Shown here piece after piece: positions 50,220 through 58,888 of a stretch of DNA of 64,000 nucleotides. The translations under genes and the position numbers were made by a program. The notes below the pieces were generated by a model. The model ran no database searches. It was not told where the DNA came from and saw nothing but the letters and a program-made list of their open reading frames with translations. Each line of letters starts with the position of its first letter. Position 1 is the stretch's first letter. The DNA is from Ricordea florida (Eukaryota; Cnidaria; Anthozoa; Corallimorpharia; Ricordeidae): contig OX453285.1 in assembly GCA_949710005.1 (NCBI GenBank), positions 23,918,502 to 23,982,501 of the forward strand, in the 5' to 3' direction.

Positions 50220-51458
50220 TTAGTACTTTATTGATTTTAAACCTGAATTCATAATCTCCATCATTGCATCAGCTACAACAAACATATGACAGGTTATAGT
50301 ACCAGATCCACTTTGTTTCCTTTTAATTTCTAGTTTTACACCATCTTGTGTATTGTTTAATGCTAGACCACCTCCATGAATACCATTATCGGGGTGAGTT
50401 CTCATATCAACCCAAAGAGCAAACTTATCGGCATAAAAATCTTTTTCCTTTACTGAATGTTTACCTTCAGTCAGCCTGAAACGTTTCTTTACCGACTCCC
50501 ACAGATCTGATGGTATCATTCCCTTAGAGTATAATCGATTTGGAACACCATCAACATCTATATTAATCGAGGTTATACCTGGATTGTAAAAATTCTCAGA
50601 GTTACGTGCTCCTGCTGCGAATGGTAATGTAAACAAACATAATATCCCAGTCATTGATCTTCTAGGTAGATTAATATGCTGATTTATAACACCATCACCA
50701 CCTATGGAAAAGGTAAAAGTTTTATGGAGAGTTACATTTTCATAAAAAAACCCTTTGCCGACTTGATAAGCTGCTTGTGCCTCACGAGCCAAGTATTCAC
50801 TTGAAATGGAAGAATATTCTAACTCAAGGTTTTTGATTGAATAAGATGGAGTCTTAGTAGTGTCAGAATAAACAACAATATCATTAATTGGAGCAAGTGT
50901 AATCTCAAATATTAGATGATGATCTAGAGCTTTTGGGTAAAAAACTCCATGATCGTTTAGAATAGGATGGTTTAGTGGTATACGATACTTGGTGTTATGT
51001 ACTGATGCAAGAGTCACTGCCTTAACATCTTGTGTTTTCTTATCACCCGCATTTGTCCTTAGCTTTCTCATGTTTTCAGAAGAAATACCTTGTTTTAATC
51101 TATCTTCGCGTTCTTCATCTGTTAAGAATAAGTCATGATAGGTTTGAAAAAGATCATATCTTTGAGTATCCTGTAATGTTTCACCACCAAAAAGAACTCT
51201 AAGTCTAGATACAAGATTACTACCTACATTATTAACGAGTGTATTATTAGCATGACCATCTACATCTAAATCAAATAATAGAGATACGCTTCCAGGCACA
51301 ATCACTAAATTCTCAGAAAGTTTTGGAATATTTATATATAATGTTTCCCCGGGGCTAGCAGATGATGGATTTAGAGTAATTCGGTTCATTGTTGATTCCG
51401 CTTTCAAACCAAATGGCTCACGAGGAATTCTGTTTGGATTAATTTTTTCAGACGTCAT
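50220..51458 (-). CDS. Major capsid protein, double-jelly-roll type (element A)
   Basis: 412 residues, collinear homologue of 31004-32245 (GSNLVSRLRVLFGGETLQDT; YDLFQTYHDLFLTDEERED). Open, full length. AATCTTTAAA at 51483-51492 is the upstream box. Unlike in element B, a small extra gene lies between it and the integrase. Confidence 0.8.
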   Translation of the reverse strand: MTSEKINPNRIPREPFGLKAESTMNRITLNPSSASPGETLYINIPKLSENLVIVPGSVSLLFDLDVDGHANNTLVNNVGSNLVSRLRVLFGGETLQDTQRYDLFQTYHDLFLTDEEREDRLKQGISSENMRKLRTNAGDKKTQDVKAVTLASVHNTKYRIPLNHPILNDHGVFYPKALDHHLIFEITLAPINDIVVYSDTTKTPSYSIKNLELEYSSISSEYLAREAQAAYQVGKGFFYENVTLHKTFTFSIGGDGVINQHINLPRRSMTGILCLFTLPFAAGARNSENFYNPGITSINIDVDGVPNRLYSKGMIPSDLWESVKKRFRLTEGKHSVKEKDFYADKFALWVDMRTHPDNGIHGGGLALNNTQDGVKLEIKRKQSGSGTITCHMFVVADAMMEIMNSGLKSIKY

Positions 51459-51494
51459 TGTAATTTATAAGATACTTTGGTTAATCTTTAAACC

Positions 51495-51689
51495 TCATAG
51501 GCATCTTAATTGGTATTTTTTATTATCTAATTCTTCAATATATTTTACTAAACTTTCTCTTACTCCTTCAATTACAAGCATAAGATTGAAAAGTTCATCG
51601 CCATCTTCCATATTGTGAATTTTTGAAATTATAATTTTTTTCATCATATTAATTTGGTAATCGCTAAAATTTATTTTTTCTTCCTCCAT
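51495..51689 (-). CDS. Element A-specific 64-residue protein
   Basis: Short acidic, helical protein (MEEEKINFSDYQINMMKKII; IEELDNKKYQLRCL). Its upstream region copies that of the capsid gene (CTTTGGTTAATC and TTATAA motifs recur), as if the promoter were duplicated with an inserted gene. No counterpart in element B. Function unknown. Confidence 0.55.
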   Translation of the reverse strand: MEEEKINFSDYQINMMKKIIISKIHNMEDGDELFNLMLVIEGVRESLVKYIEELDNKKYQLRCL

Positions 51690-51722
51690 TATAATTTATA
51701 AGTTACTTTGGTTAATCCTTAA

Positions 51723-52772
51723 ATGAGTAACGAAAAGATATCGAAAATATCGGTGAAGCCGGGCTCGCTCTTAGAGCGGATATATTATTCAACTGAAGGA
51801 TATTGGAAAGGATATTCCGCAATCTCCAAATTAGCACAAAAAGCAAATCAGGCAAAGCCTTCCCACGAAGTGAAAGTAAGTGAAGATGTAGCAAAACAAT
51901 GGTTAGAGAAACAAGCAATATGGCAAATATATCTTCCAGCTCCAAAGTATATACCTAAGCCGCACTGGACGGTGGATAAACCAAATCAGATTCATCAAGC
52001 AGATTTATTATTTTTACCTCATGATATAGTTGGAAGAAAAACATATAAATACGCATTAGTTGTGGTTGATGTGGCAAGTAGATACAAAGATGCTGAAGCA
52101 TTAACCTCAAAAGAAAGTCGAGAGATATCCAAAGCTTTTACAAAAATATATTCTAGAAGATTGAAATACCCTAAATCATTAATGGTTGATCCTGGAAAAG
52201 AATTTATGGGTGAAGTTAGTAAACTCATGAATTACCATAATGTGAAAATACAAAGAAGTGAAGCTGGAAATCACAGAGCTCAAGCATTTGTAGAAAGAGC
52301 AAATAGGACATTAAGTGAAAAATTATTTAGTCATCAATATGCGCAGGAAATGATAAGCGATGATCGATCTAGAGTATGGGTAAAACGATTACCTGATATT
52401 TTGAAAACATTGAACAATACACCGACGAGAATAACCGGTAAAGAACCTGATAAAGCTATAAAAATGAAAGAGGTGAATATTGAAACTAAAAGATATCACC
52501 TAGTTGTTGGTCTTGATGAGGAAAGATTATCTCCTTTTGTTAGAGTTAGATATTTATTATCTCAGGGCGAGATTGAGGGTGGAGAAAAAAGGCGAGCTAC
52601 AGATCCTATTTGGAGTATCAAAGTATATGATATTTCTAGAAGCGTTATTTCACCCAATCAGCCAGTTTTGTATTATTTAGTAGATGGACCGAGACGGGGG
52701 TTTGTAAGGGAAGAATTACAGGTTATTCCTTATGATACTGAACTTCCACCCAATTCTGTTTTGAGACTATAA
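51723..52772 (+). CDS. Maverick integrase, rve (DDE) family (element A)
   Basis: 349 residues. Same catalytic layout as 32280-33287: HQADLL, MVDPGKEF and FVERAN with D-35-E spacing, and a C-terminal beta domain (QPVLYYLVDGPRRGFVREEL). Two short N-terminal insertions relative to B (VKPGSLLE and NQAKPSHEV regions) are encoded by GC-rich hairpin segments at 51751-51780 and 51847-51873. The 3' end overlaps the convergent polymerase frame by 43 bp. Confidence 0.93.
   Translation: MSNEKISKISVKPGSLLERIYYSTEGYWKGYSAISKLAQKANQAKPSHEVKVSEDVAKQWLEKQAIWQIYLPAPKYIPKPHWTVDKPNQIHQADLLFLPHDIVGRKTYKYALVVVDVASRYKDAEALTSKESREISKAFTKIYSRRLKYPKSLMVDPGKEFMGEVSKLMNYHNVKIQRSEAGNHRAQAFVERANRTLSEKLFSHQYAQEMISDDRSRVWVKRLPDILKTLNNTPTRITGKEPDKAIKMKEVNIETKRYHLVVGLDEERLSPFVRVRYLLSQGEIEGGEKRRATDPIWSIKVYDISRSVISPNQPVLYYLVDGPRRGFVREELQVIPYDTELPPNSVLRL
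51751..51780. repeat. Double hairpin micro-insert inside integrase (A)
   Basis: AGCC-G-GGCT (51757-51765) followed by CGCTC-TTA-GAGCG (51766-51778). In frame; missing from element B's integrase. Confidence 0.8.
51847..51873. repeat. Triloop-hairpin micro-insert inside integrase (A)
   Basis: AGGC-AAA-GCCT (51850-51860). About 27 bp in frame, missing from element B's integrase. Confidence 0.7.
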
Positions 52773-55700
52773 TGTCCGTAGGCTAAAGTACTTATTTTAT
52801 CTTTACAAATTATTCTCTTATCATCATCAGCAGATAGTGCAACTTTATTAATTGTTTCTGAATAAACATCATGTAAATGACTTCTAATTACATTCATCTT
52901 TCTATATTGTTTTTCCCCCGTTAATAGACATTCTTTATAATGATTAAATTTTATTTTCTTTTTTATAACTTCTTTCTTCATTCCCTTACCTTTCTTTACT
53001 TCATCATCATTTTCAGTTATATACGTGTATAACTTTGCTCTCAATCCCACAAACTCTTTAATTATCATTCCACCAGCTTCATCTTTAAACATTCCTATTA
53101 ATTTCTTATTCATACCCGTCTCTATACCTGATGGATGGTTTTTAGGATAATTACTTGTGTCAAACATTTTTCTAACATCTGGACTTATATCCTTGTAAAA
53201 ATCTTCTGTTTCTATAACATATACAAGACTGTCTGTATCTGTAAACAACAGCTTTGCCTTTTCTCCATATTTATTTTTGATATAATTATAATGAAATTCA
53301 TACATTATTGCTTTACTTAAATCTAGAATACACATACCTAAATAAACAGGTTTATTAAATGTTAATCTTGTTTTATTCATATGGATAGCTGCCAGATCTT
53401 CACTAAATATAGTAAAATGGTTAAAGTTGGGTTTTATTGTTAATTTTTCTGCATCTTTTTTATTTGTAACTAGACGAATGTCTACCCTTTTTCTAATATT
53501 TTCCATGGTTTTACCAAATACAGAATTGTTCATTAACTTGAAGAAATCTTTTTCAAAATCATTTTTTGCTTGAGATCTTAGTTTAGTATTCAAATCAATG
53601 TAGGGTTTTAACCATGCAGACTCATTGAATTTAATACCTCTATGAATTTTTGTAACTTTTAATCCCAGACTTTCATAAAGTTTTAGGGTTTCTCGATGAA
53701 CTATATACTTTGTTTTATTTTTAAAGTTTGGGATTAATTTTTCAACCTTATTAACAACAAGTCTTTCTGGGGCTAGAGGATAATCATTATGTAAATCGTG
53801 AAGATGTTCAGGATATTCTAAATCAACCTCGAGTATGCATGGTATATTTCTCCAATTTTTAAAATCTTCCTCAGGCAACCAATAAAAACCGTGAGTGGGT
53901 AGTGGTTTACTCATTGCTTCACCATATAGATTGTTTCTATCGAGATAAATGATATATTTTTTAGGTTTGTTTGGATCATATTTCTTCATATATGTATTGT
54001 TTGCTTCAGCATATCTAGTTGAAATCTGAGATACACCTCCTCTTACACCTTGTTCAAACATAAGTAACATGTTAATGTCAGTTAGTAACTCCAATTTTAC
54101 TTTAGTTAACTTTAACATAGCGTCCCAAGATAAGCCTGGTGAGGTGTAGTACCAAGCAGGATCCAATCCATAATTTTTAATACAAACATCTCTAAAATTT
54201 TCAAATACGTCCGCTAACAATAATACATCAAGCTTGAGATATAGATCATGATACTCCCTAAATGTTTTCATATTAAAAGTTTTCCACACATTTTTAGCGT
54301 GTTGGTAATTTTCTTCATTTATATCTTCATCATTTAGTTTTGAGAAAAATGCATCCTTTGGTGGAAGATGGGTTTCATTTAGTTTACCAAAGCTGTCAAT
54401 ATGATCATATGGATATACACCCTTTCTTAACGTTAGATTTAATTCTTCACCTTCAAAATACTTTTTTACTTCAGTTAGGTATTTATCTGATGGAGAAAGA
54501 CATTTACTTTCAACTAAATTACAATTCTTACATCGACCACATTTACCAATACCTTCATACTTAATGATCTTTCCTTCTTCAATGTATCTCTTTATACAAT
54601 CTCCTGGCTTACACGCCTCACACTTTCCACATTTGGTGAGATTATCAACTAGGCCACCAAGACTGGTTGACATAAATTTGAATGAATCGATGAATCTCAT
54701 TTCTCTCTTAACTATTTTTTTCTCACCACTTTTATCTATATATTCATCAACTACAATCTTTTTTGAGAAAGAAATATACCTTTCCTCATTTTGTGCTATG
54801 GGAGTTATTTCGCCATCTGTTTTCCCAAGATTCTTAATAAATAAATGTGAATCATATCCAGATAGATTATGAAATACTATAGGTATGAACTTTGGAATCT
54901 TGAAATTCAAGTTACAATCTTCATGAGCTGCTCCTCTATACTTTCCTGTAAGGTGGCAGTGATCTAATACCTTATCTTCTCCTAATTCGCACTCACATAT
55001 ATGGCATTTCTTAGCATTTTCATATTCTTTTTTATCTATTTCTGTCATATTTCCCCTTTTATAGTAATAGAACTTTTTGTTTCTTGGTTTTATTATTTCA
55101 TTATAAATTCTTCTAATATCTCTCTCTAAATATTCTACAAATATCTGCGCAACATCATCATCTGGGTATTTTGCAGTATATCTTACAAGTTTTTCAAAGT
55201 TTGTTGGTAATATATTCTCATCAAAACACATTATATAATAACAGAATCCAGATGGTTTATGTTTCTGATACTTTTGAGTAAAACTTTTACTATTATCTAA
55301 ACAACTTATATCTATATCAATTTTCTCTGGATAACACTCAAAGTCGGCATACACTAAAAATGGCACTCGCATTTTTCTTTTATAATTAACGAATTTAATA
55401 AATAAAGGATTTCCATTTTTATCTTTTGGCATATCAATCCTAACTGCTTTGTTTTTGTTGCAGTATTCGGTATGTTTTTCTAATGAATCTATTTCTCGAA
55501 ATGAGTTAAAACATCTGATACAAAAATGCCTCTTACATTTATGTTTACTAACTTGAGCTGATAAAAGTCTACTTAAACTCTTTACCCAACAGTAGTGATT
55601 ATTTTTATCATCTGATATCATAATTAAATTGATTACATTATCTCCTAATTGATTATCACTTATTCTTAAAGGAAATACATAGCCATTTTCATATCCTAAA

Positions 55701-56815
55701 ACATTAATATAGTAAGGGTTTTGCCTTTCAAACTTATCAATATCTTTTAATGAAACCGGGAACTCCATTCCAGTCCAGTTGAAGTTCTTTGAGTTTTCTC
55801 TTAATTCATTATTTACTCTTTGTGGGTTTTTATCTCTTGGAAATACAGCTTCAGTTACTGCCCACTTAAAACATTCATTATCATTAAAATTCTTGTGGTT
55901 AATAATTGCCTTTTTTGTGTCTAAATGTGGGGGTGTTATAATATATGAACTTCCCTTAAGCGGCTTGTATGGCGTTATTCCAATATCAAAACATATTATA
56001 TTTTTAAATTTCCATTTATAACCATTACTTAAAAATTTTTCATATTCCTTTAGTATTCGATTAGCCATATTATCATAAAAATTGGATATATCATCTGAAT
56101 TAGTAATTATTTCTGTACGTGAATGAAAGAATTTTCTTGTCTCTTCTTCAATACGATTTGTATCTGGAGATTCTTTTATTAAATTACATGTTAATATAAA
56201 TTTTACCTTGATCGGTTTCTTTTGTTTGTTAATTAGATTATGAACTTTTGGTTTGATATTATTTAAAAACTCCTTGGGTTCATACCCTTTCTTTCCATCT
56301 AACCTATAAGTTTTCAGATATCCCCTCAATGCTGTTTGTTGTTCTTTTATTATAAATTCATCTTTCAAAATATCAGATATATCTACCTCTTTTCTAGGTC
56401 TGGGTTGTGGTTGTTTGTTATTAGTAAGTTTTAATACATTTTCGTTGGTTAATTCTGCAAGCTTTTTAGAAAACTCATCATTATCCATAACCTTAAATGA
56501 ATAATTTCCCCAATTAAAAGTTTTGTTTGATGGCTTTTGTGGTTTTATAAAAGTAGGTGCAAGTTTTCTTTTTTTAATATTTTTCGTTTTAGGTTTTGCG
56601 CCCTCTTGTGTTTCTGACATATTATCAAGAGCTTCAGCAATTTCTGGAATTTTACGCAATTCTTTGATAATTTCGTTTTCTTCCAATTCTTTACCTTTTT
56701 CTTTAATAATTTTCTTTAGCTGTTTTACTATTAATCTTTCTAAACTTTTGCCCTTTTTGTTTATGGCTTGTTTTAGCAGTTCTACAAGATTTTTACTCTT
56801 TAGTTGCTGTTCCAT
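52730..56815 (-). CDS. DNA polymerase B, protein-primed type, lineage 2 with HNH-like insert (element A)
   Basis: 1361 residues. Order: zinc finger (about 425-450, CKRHFCIRCFNSFREIDSLE), ExoI YADFECYPE (about 488), an HNH/endonuclease-VII-like block CHICECELG...LDHCHLTGKYRG (about 603-633), ExoII FHNLSGYDSHLF (about 648), CxxC cluster (about 725-770), ExoIII YLKLDVLLLADVF (about 860), Pol A YLDRNNLYGEA (about 955), Pol B NNSVFGKTMENI (about 1095), Pol C FTDTDSLVY (about 1190). All catalytic motifs intact. The motif surroundings do not resemble element B's polymerase. ATTCTTTAAA at 56833-56842 lies upstream, in the TIR. Confidence 0.92.
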   Translation of the reverse strand: MEQQLKSKNLVELLKQAINKKGKSLERLIVKQLKKIIKEKGKELEENEIIKELRKIPEIAEALDNMSETQEGAKPKTKNIKKRKLAPTFIKPQKPSNKTFNWGNYSFKVMDNDEFSKKLAELTNENVLKLTNNKQPQPRPRKEVDISDILKDEFIIKEQQTALRGYLKTYRLDGKKGYEPKEFLNNIKPKVHNLINKQKKPIKVKFILTCNLIKESPDTNRIEEETRKFFHSRTEIITNSDDISNFYDNMANRILKEYEKFLSNGYKWKFKNIICFDIGITPYKPLKGSSYIITPPHLDTKKAIINHKNFNDNECFKWAVTEAVFPRDKNPQRVNNELRENSKNFNWTGMEFPVSLKDIDKFERQNPYYINVLGYENGYVFPLRISDNQLGDNVINLIMISDDKNNHYCWVKSLSRLLSAQVSKHKCKRHFCIRCFNSFREIDSLEKHTEYCNKNKAVRIDMPKDKNGNPLFIKFVNYKRKMRVPFLVYADFECYPEKIDIDISCLDNSKSFTQKYQKHKPSGFCYYIMCFDENILPTNFEKLVRYTAKYPDDDVAQIFVEYLERDIRRIYNEIIKPRNKKFYYYKRGNMTEIDKKEYENAKKCHICECELGEDKVLDHCHLTGKYRGAAHEDCNLNFKIPKFIPIVFHNLSGYDSHLFIKNLGKTDGEITPIAQNEERYISFSKKIVVDEYIDKSGEKKIVKREMRFIDSFKFMSTSLGGLVDNLTKCGKCEACKPGDCIKRYIEEGKIIKYEGIGKCGRCKNCNLVESKCLSPSDKYLTEVKKYFEGEELNLTLRKGVYPYDHIDSFGKLNETHLPPKDAFFSKLNDEDINEENYQHAKNVWKTFNMKTFREYHDLYLKLDVLLLADVFENFRDVCIKNYGLDPAWYYTSPGLSWDAMLKLTKVKLELLTDINMLLMFEQGVRGGVSQISTRYAEANNTYMKKYDPNKPKKYIIYLDRNNLYGEAMSKPLPTHGFYWLPEEDFKNWRNIPCILEVDLEYPEHLHDLHNDYPLAPERLVVNKVEKLIPNFKNKTKYIVHRETLKLYESLGLKVTKIHRGIKFNESAWLKPYIDLNTKLRSQAKNDFEKDFFKLMNNSVFGKTMENIRKRVDIRLVTNKKDAEKLTIKPNFNHFTIFSEDLAAIHMNKTRLTFNKPVYLGMCILDLSKAIMYEFHYNYIKNKYGEKAKLLFTDTDSLVYVIETEDFYKDISPDVRKMFDTSNYPKNHPSGIETGMNKKLIGMFKDEAGGMIIKEFVGLRAKLYTYITENDDEVKKGKGMKKEVIKKKIKFNHYKECLLTGEKQYRKMNVIRSHLHDVYSETINKVALSADDDKRIICKDKISTLAYGHYSLKTELGGSSVS

Positions 56816-57280
56816 TTATACTCTCGCAATTTATTCTTTAAACTAATATTAAAATCATTTTAATTTTTGTGGATTTTCATATACTTTTGTAAACGGAAAA
56901 AAATCTCTGTTTAATTTTCCTGATTAATCGTGTGCGTCAGAACCCTAGGCATCGGCTTGGTGGCGGCTTGGTGGTGGGTTGGTGGTGGGTTGGTATCAGA
57001 TTGGTATTGGCTTGGTGGTGGGTTGGCAAAATCTCTGTTTAATTTTCCGTTTAATTTTCCTGATTAATCCTTGTTTAAAATTTTTACTCAGATTTGACTG
57101 AAAATTAATCGGGTGTGCTATAACCCTAGGCAACGGCTTGGTGACGGCTTGGTGGAGGGTTGGTAAAATCTCTGTTTAATTTTCCGGTTAATTTTCCTGA
57201 TTAATCCTTGGTTAATATTTTTACCCAGATTTGACTGAAAATTAATCGGGTGTGCTAGAATCCCCCAATACCTACTCTCT
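56811..57280. repeat. Element A right terminal inverted repeat
   Basis: Inverted counterpart of 19667-20097, about 40 bp longer because of extra GGTGGTGGGTT-type units. On the plus strand it holds G-rich runs (about 56953-57026 and 57130-57160) in an otherwise AT-rich element. It ends ACCTACTCTCT and is followed by the ACTGC duplication. Confidence 0.9.
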
Positions 57281-57285
57281 ACTGC

Positions 57286-57666
57286 TATGCATAATGAAGT
57301 ACAGTGTAATATTGAAATCTAGCCATCTTTCCTGCTGTTGTGTTGCCACCTTATCCTTTTTCAGCTCCTCTGAAAAGTCTAAAGGCAGTCTAAAAGCAAA
57401 AGTATCTAAAAGGGAAGAACAAATGGAATGAACGACGTATGCCACCAAACATTTTACGTTTTCGCGAAAGCAGTTGTTATTGCAGCGGTTATCCGAATAA
57501 TTCATGCGCAGGACGTAGCTGTGTTTCTATGGTGATTGGCATTGATTTCTATGGTGATCAGCGAAGAAAAGACAAAATGGCGCAGAGAGAGAAGAGAAAT
57601 GAATAAGATTTGCTTTATGTTGAAGATTTCTGTAGATCTGTAAGCGTTTTCCAAGTCCTTTCCACC
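57286..57666 (+). promoter_or_regulatory. 5' flank / putative promoter of the host DRC11 gene
   Basis: GC-richer host sequence of about 380 bp between the right end of element A and the DRC11 start codon. Two near-direct repeats of TTTCTATGGTGAT occur at about 57520-57560. I see no TATA box. The transcription start cannot be fixed. Confidence 0.45.
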
Positions 57667-57677
57667 ATGTCGCACAG
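57667..57677 (+). CDS. DRC11/IQCA1 exon 1 (start codon exon)
   Basis: Host gene for dynein regulatory complex subunit 11 (IQ and AAA domain-containing), an axonemal protein of motile cilia. ATG in a good context (CCACCATGT) encodes MSH plus two bases of the next codon, then a GTGAGT donor. The following exons keep frame across every junction. Assignment rests on recalled DRC11 family sequence, especially exons 3-6 ([36 protein letters not shown]). Only the N-terminal part is in the window; the AAA domain lies beyond it. Coding is GC-richer and intron-containing, unlike the viral genes. Confidence 0.75.
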
Positions 57678-58608
57678 GTGAGTCTATAAGCAACCCATTT
57701 GTTTTATTTGCGAGGTATAACACGCTTAGATTGCGGTTTCATTGACCCCATCGAAGTGTAAACGCAGAAGCGGTCCGCGGATACAGTATTTCGTAGCTGC
57801 TCTATTGTATCCTCGTATATTTTGATGATAAACTGCTCGATTAAAGTATGTTTAAGTTATTTCATAGATATCTACTGGTGAATTTCTGTTTTCATGAATT
57901 TTGTTTGCGGCGACAGAAAATTGTATTAAGCACCGAAATCTGTAACTGTAAGTGCTTTGAACCGAGGAGTCTTGGTAGTTGTTTGTCGAGTTCGATCGTG
58001 CATGAGTACGTGTACATGTAAGTAGTTAAAAAACAACTGCAATACCTGCACCCAAACGACAGCAGTTCTTCTCAGAACTGCTTGCTTACGGACGATCGAA
58101 TTTGACAAACAACTTTGTCGAAGCCTTATTGTAAACGTTACATTGCACAACATGTTTACAAAAATAATATTATTGCAAAAGTTTGAAAATGTTTAATTCT
58201 TACCTGGTAAAAACTAGAATGGAAATTTTGTGTAGTTAAATGTTTTGAAATTAGTTTGAAATTTACTTACTAGGTGAAGTCTGGTTAATTTTAGAGATCA
58301 ATCAGTAATCAGTGTATGCCATATGTTGTACAGGTACTCTGGGTACATGTATTTTGTGCCAGAGTACGGTAAGTCTAATCAGCTAATCTATTTATGTTAA
58401 TGATCGACCTCGAACTTGTCAATTGAACTGTTTAATTTGAGTGAAAGATTGAAATTTCATAGTTCTTGTGCCAGAAGAAACGAGCAGCCTGGAAAATTAT
58501 TCAAGTCCTGCACATCTTCCAAATACTGGTGCGATATGCTCTTCGAGCTGAGCCAGTCACCCACACTTACTGCAAGTCAATAGTGACCCTACATCTTGTC
58601 CTTTTCAA

Positions 58609-58757
58609 GCCTTAAAACGGCTCCTACTCCGTGTACCGGCACAGATGACGTAGCGCATTGTTTCATCATTGTGTGTAAATTATTCAGTAACATCTTTGTT
58701 ATTGTCTGGCTTTGTTTTACGTCATCTGTGCTGGTACACGGAGTAGGAGCCCTTAAA
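58609..58757. repeat. Foldback repeat in DRC11 intron 1
   Basis: GGCTCCTACTCCGTGTACC at the left pairs with GGTACACGGAGTAGGAGCC at the right; GGCACAGATGACGTA and TACGTCATCTGTGC continue the arms. No ORF. Confidence 0.85.
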
Positions 58758-58888
58758 ACTATTAATTTCCAAACCATAAGTAAATTCATTTTAACCAAGG
58801 TAAATTTACACTAAATCAACCTAGGGTGTGTCCCTTTCATAATTATTGACCTTGATTTAGATTTGTGATCCAATATCGCACAGATTAT

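Larger units (their letters stand above)
19667..57280. mobile_element. Element A: Maverick/Polinton-type endogenous virus, carrying two nested elements
   Basis: Outer ends match as inverted repeats (AGAGAGTAGGTATTGGGGG inward) and are flanked by ACTGC on both sides (19662-19666; 57281-57285). Removing nested element B and the DIRS-type element leaves about 15.7 kb, the usual Maverick size. Its genes include a protein-primed-type DNA polymerase B, an rve-family integrase, a packaging ATPase, a capsid protein and about eight virion-block genes, the hallmark Maverick/adintovirus set. Two genes are broken, both by nested insertions; the rest are open. Known relatives are integrated viruses of animals; whether A can still mobilise is doubtful because of the breaks. 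Confidence 0.92.
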
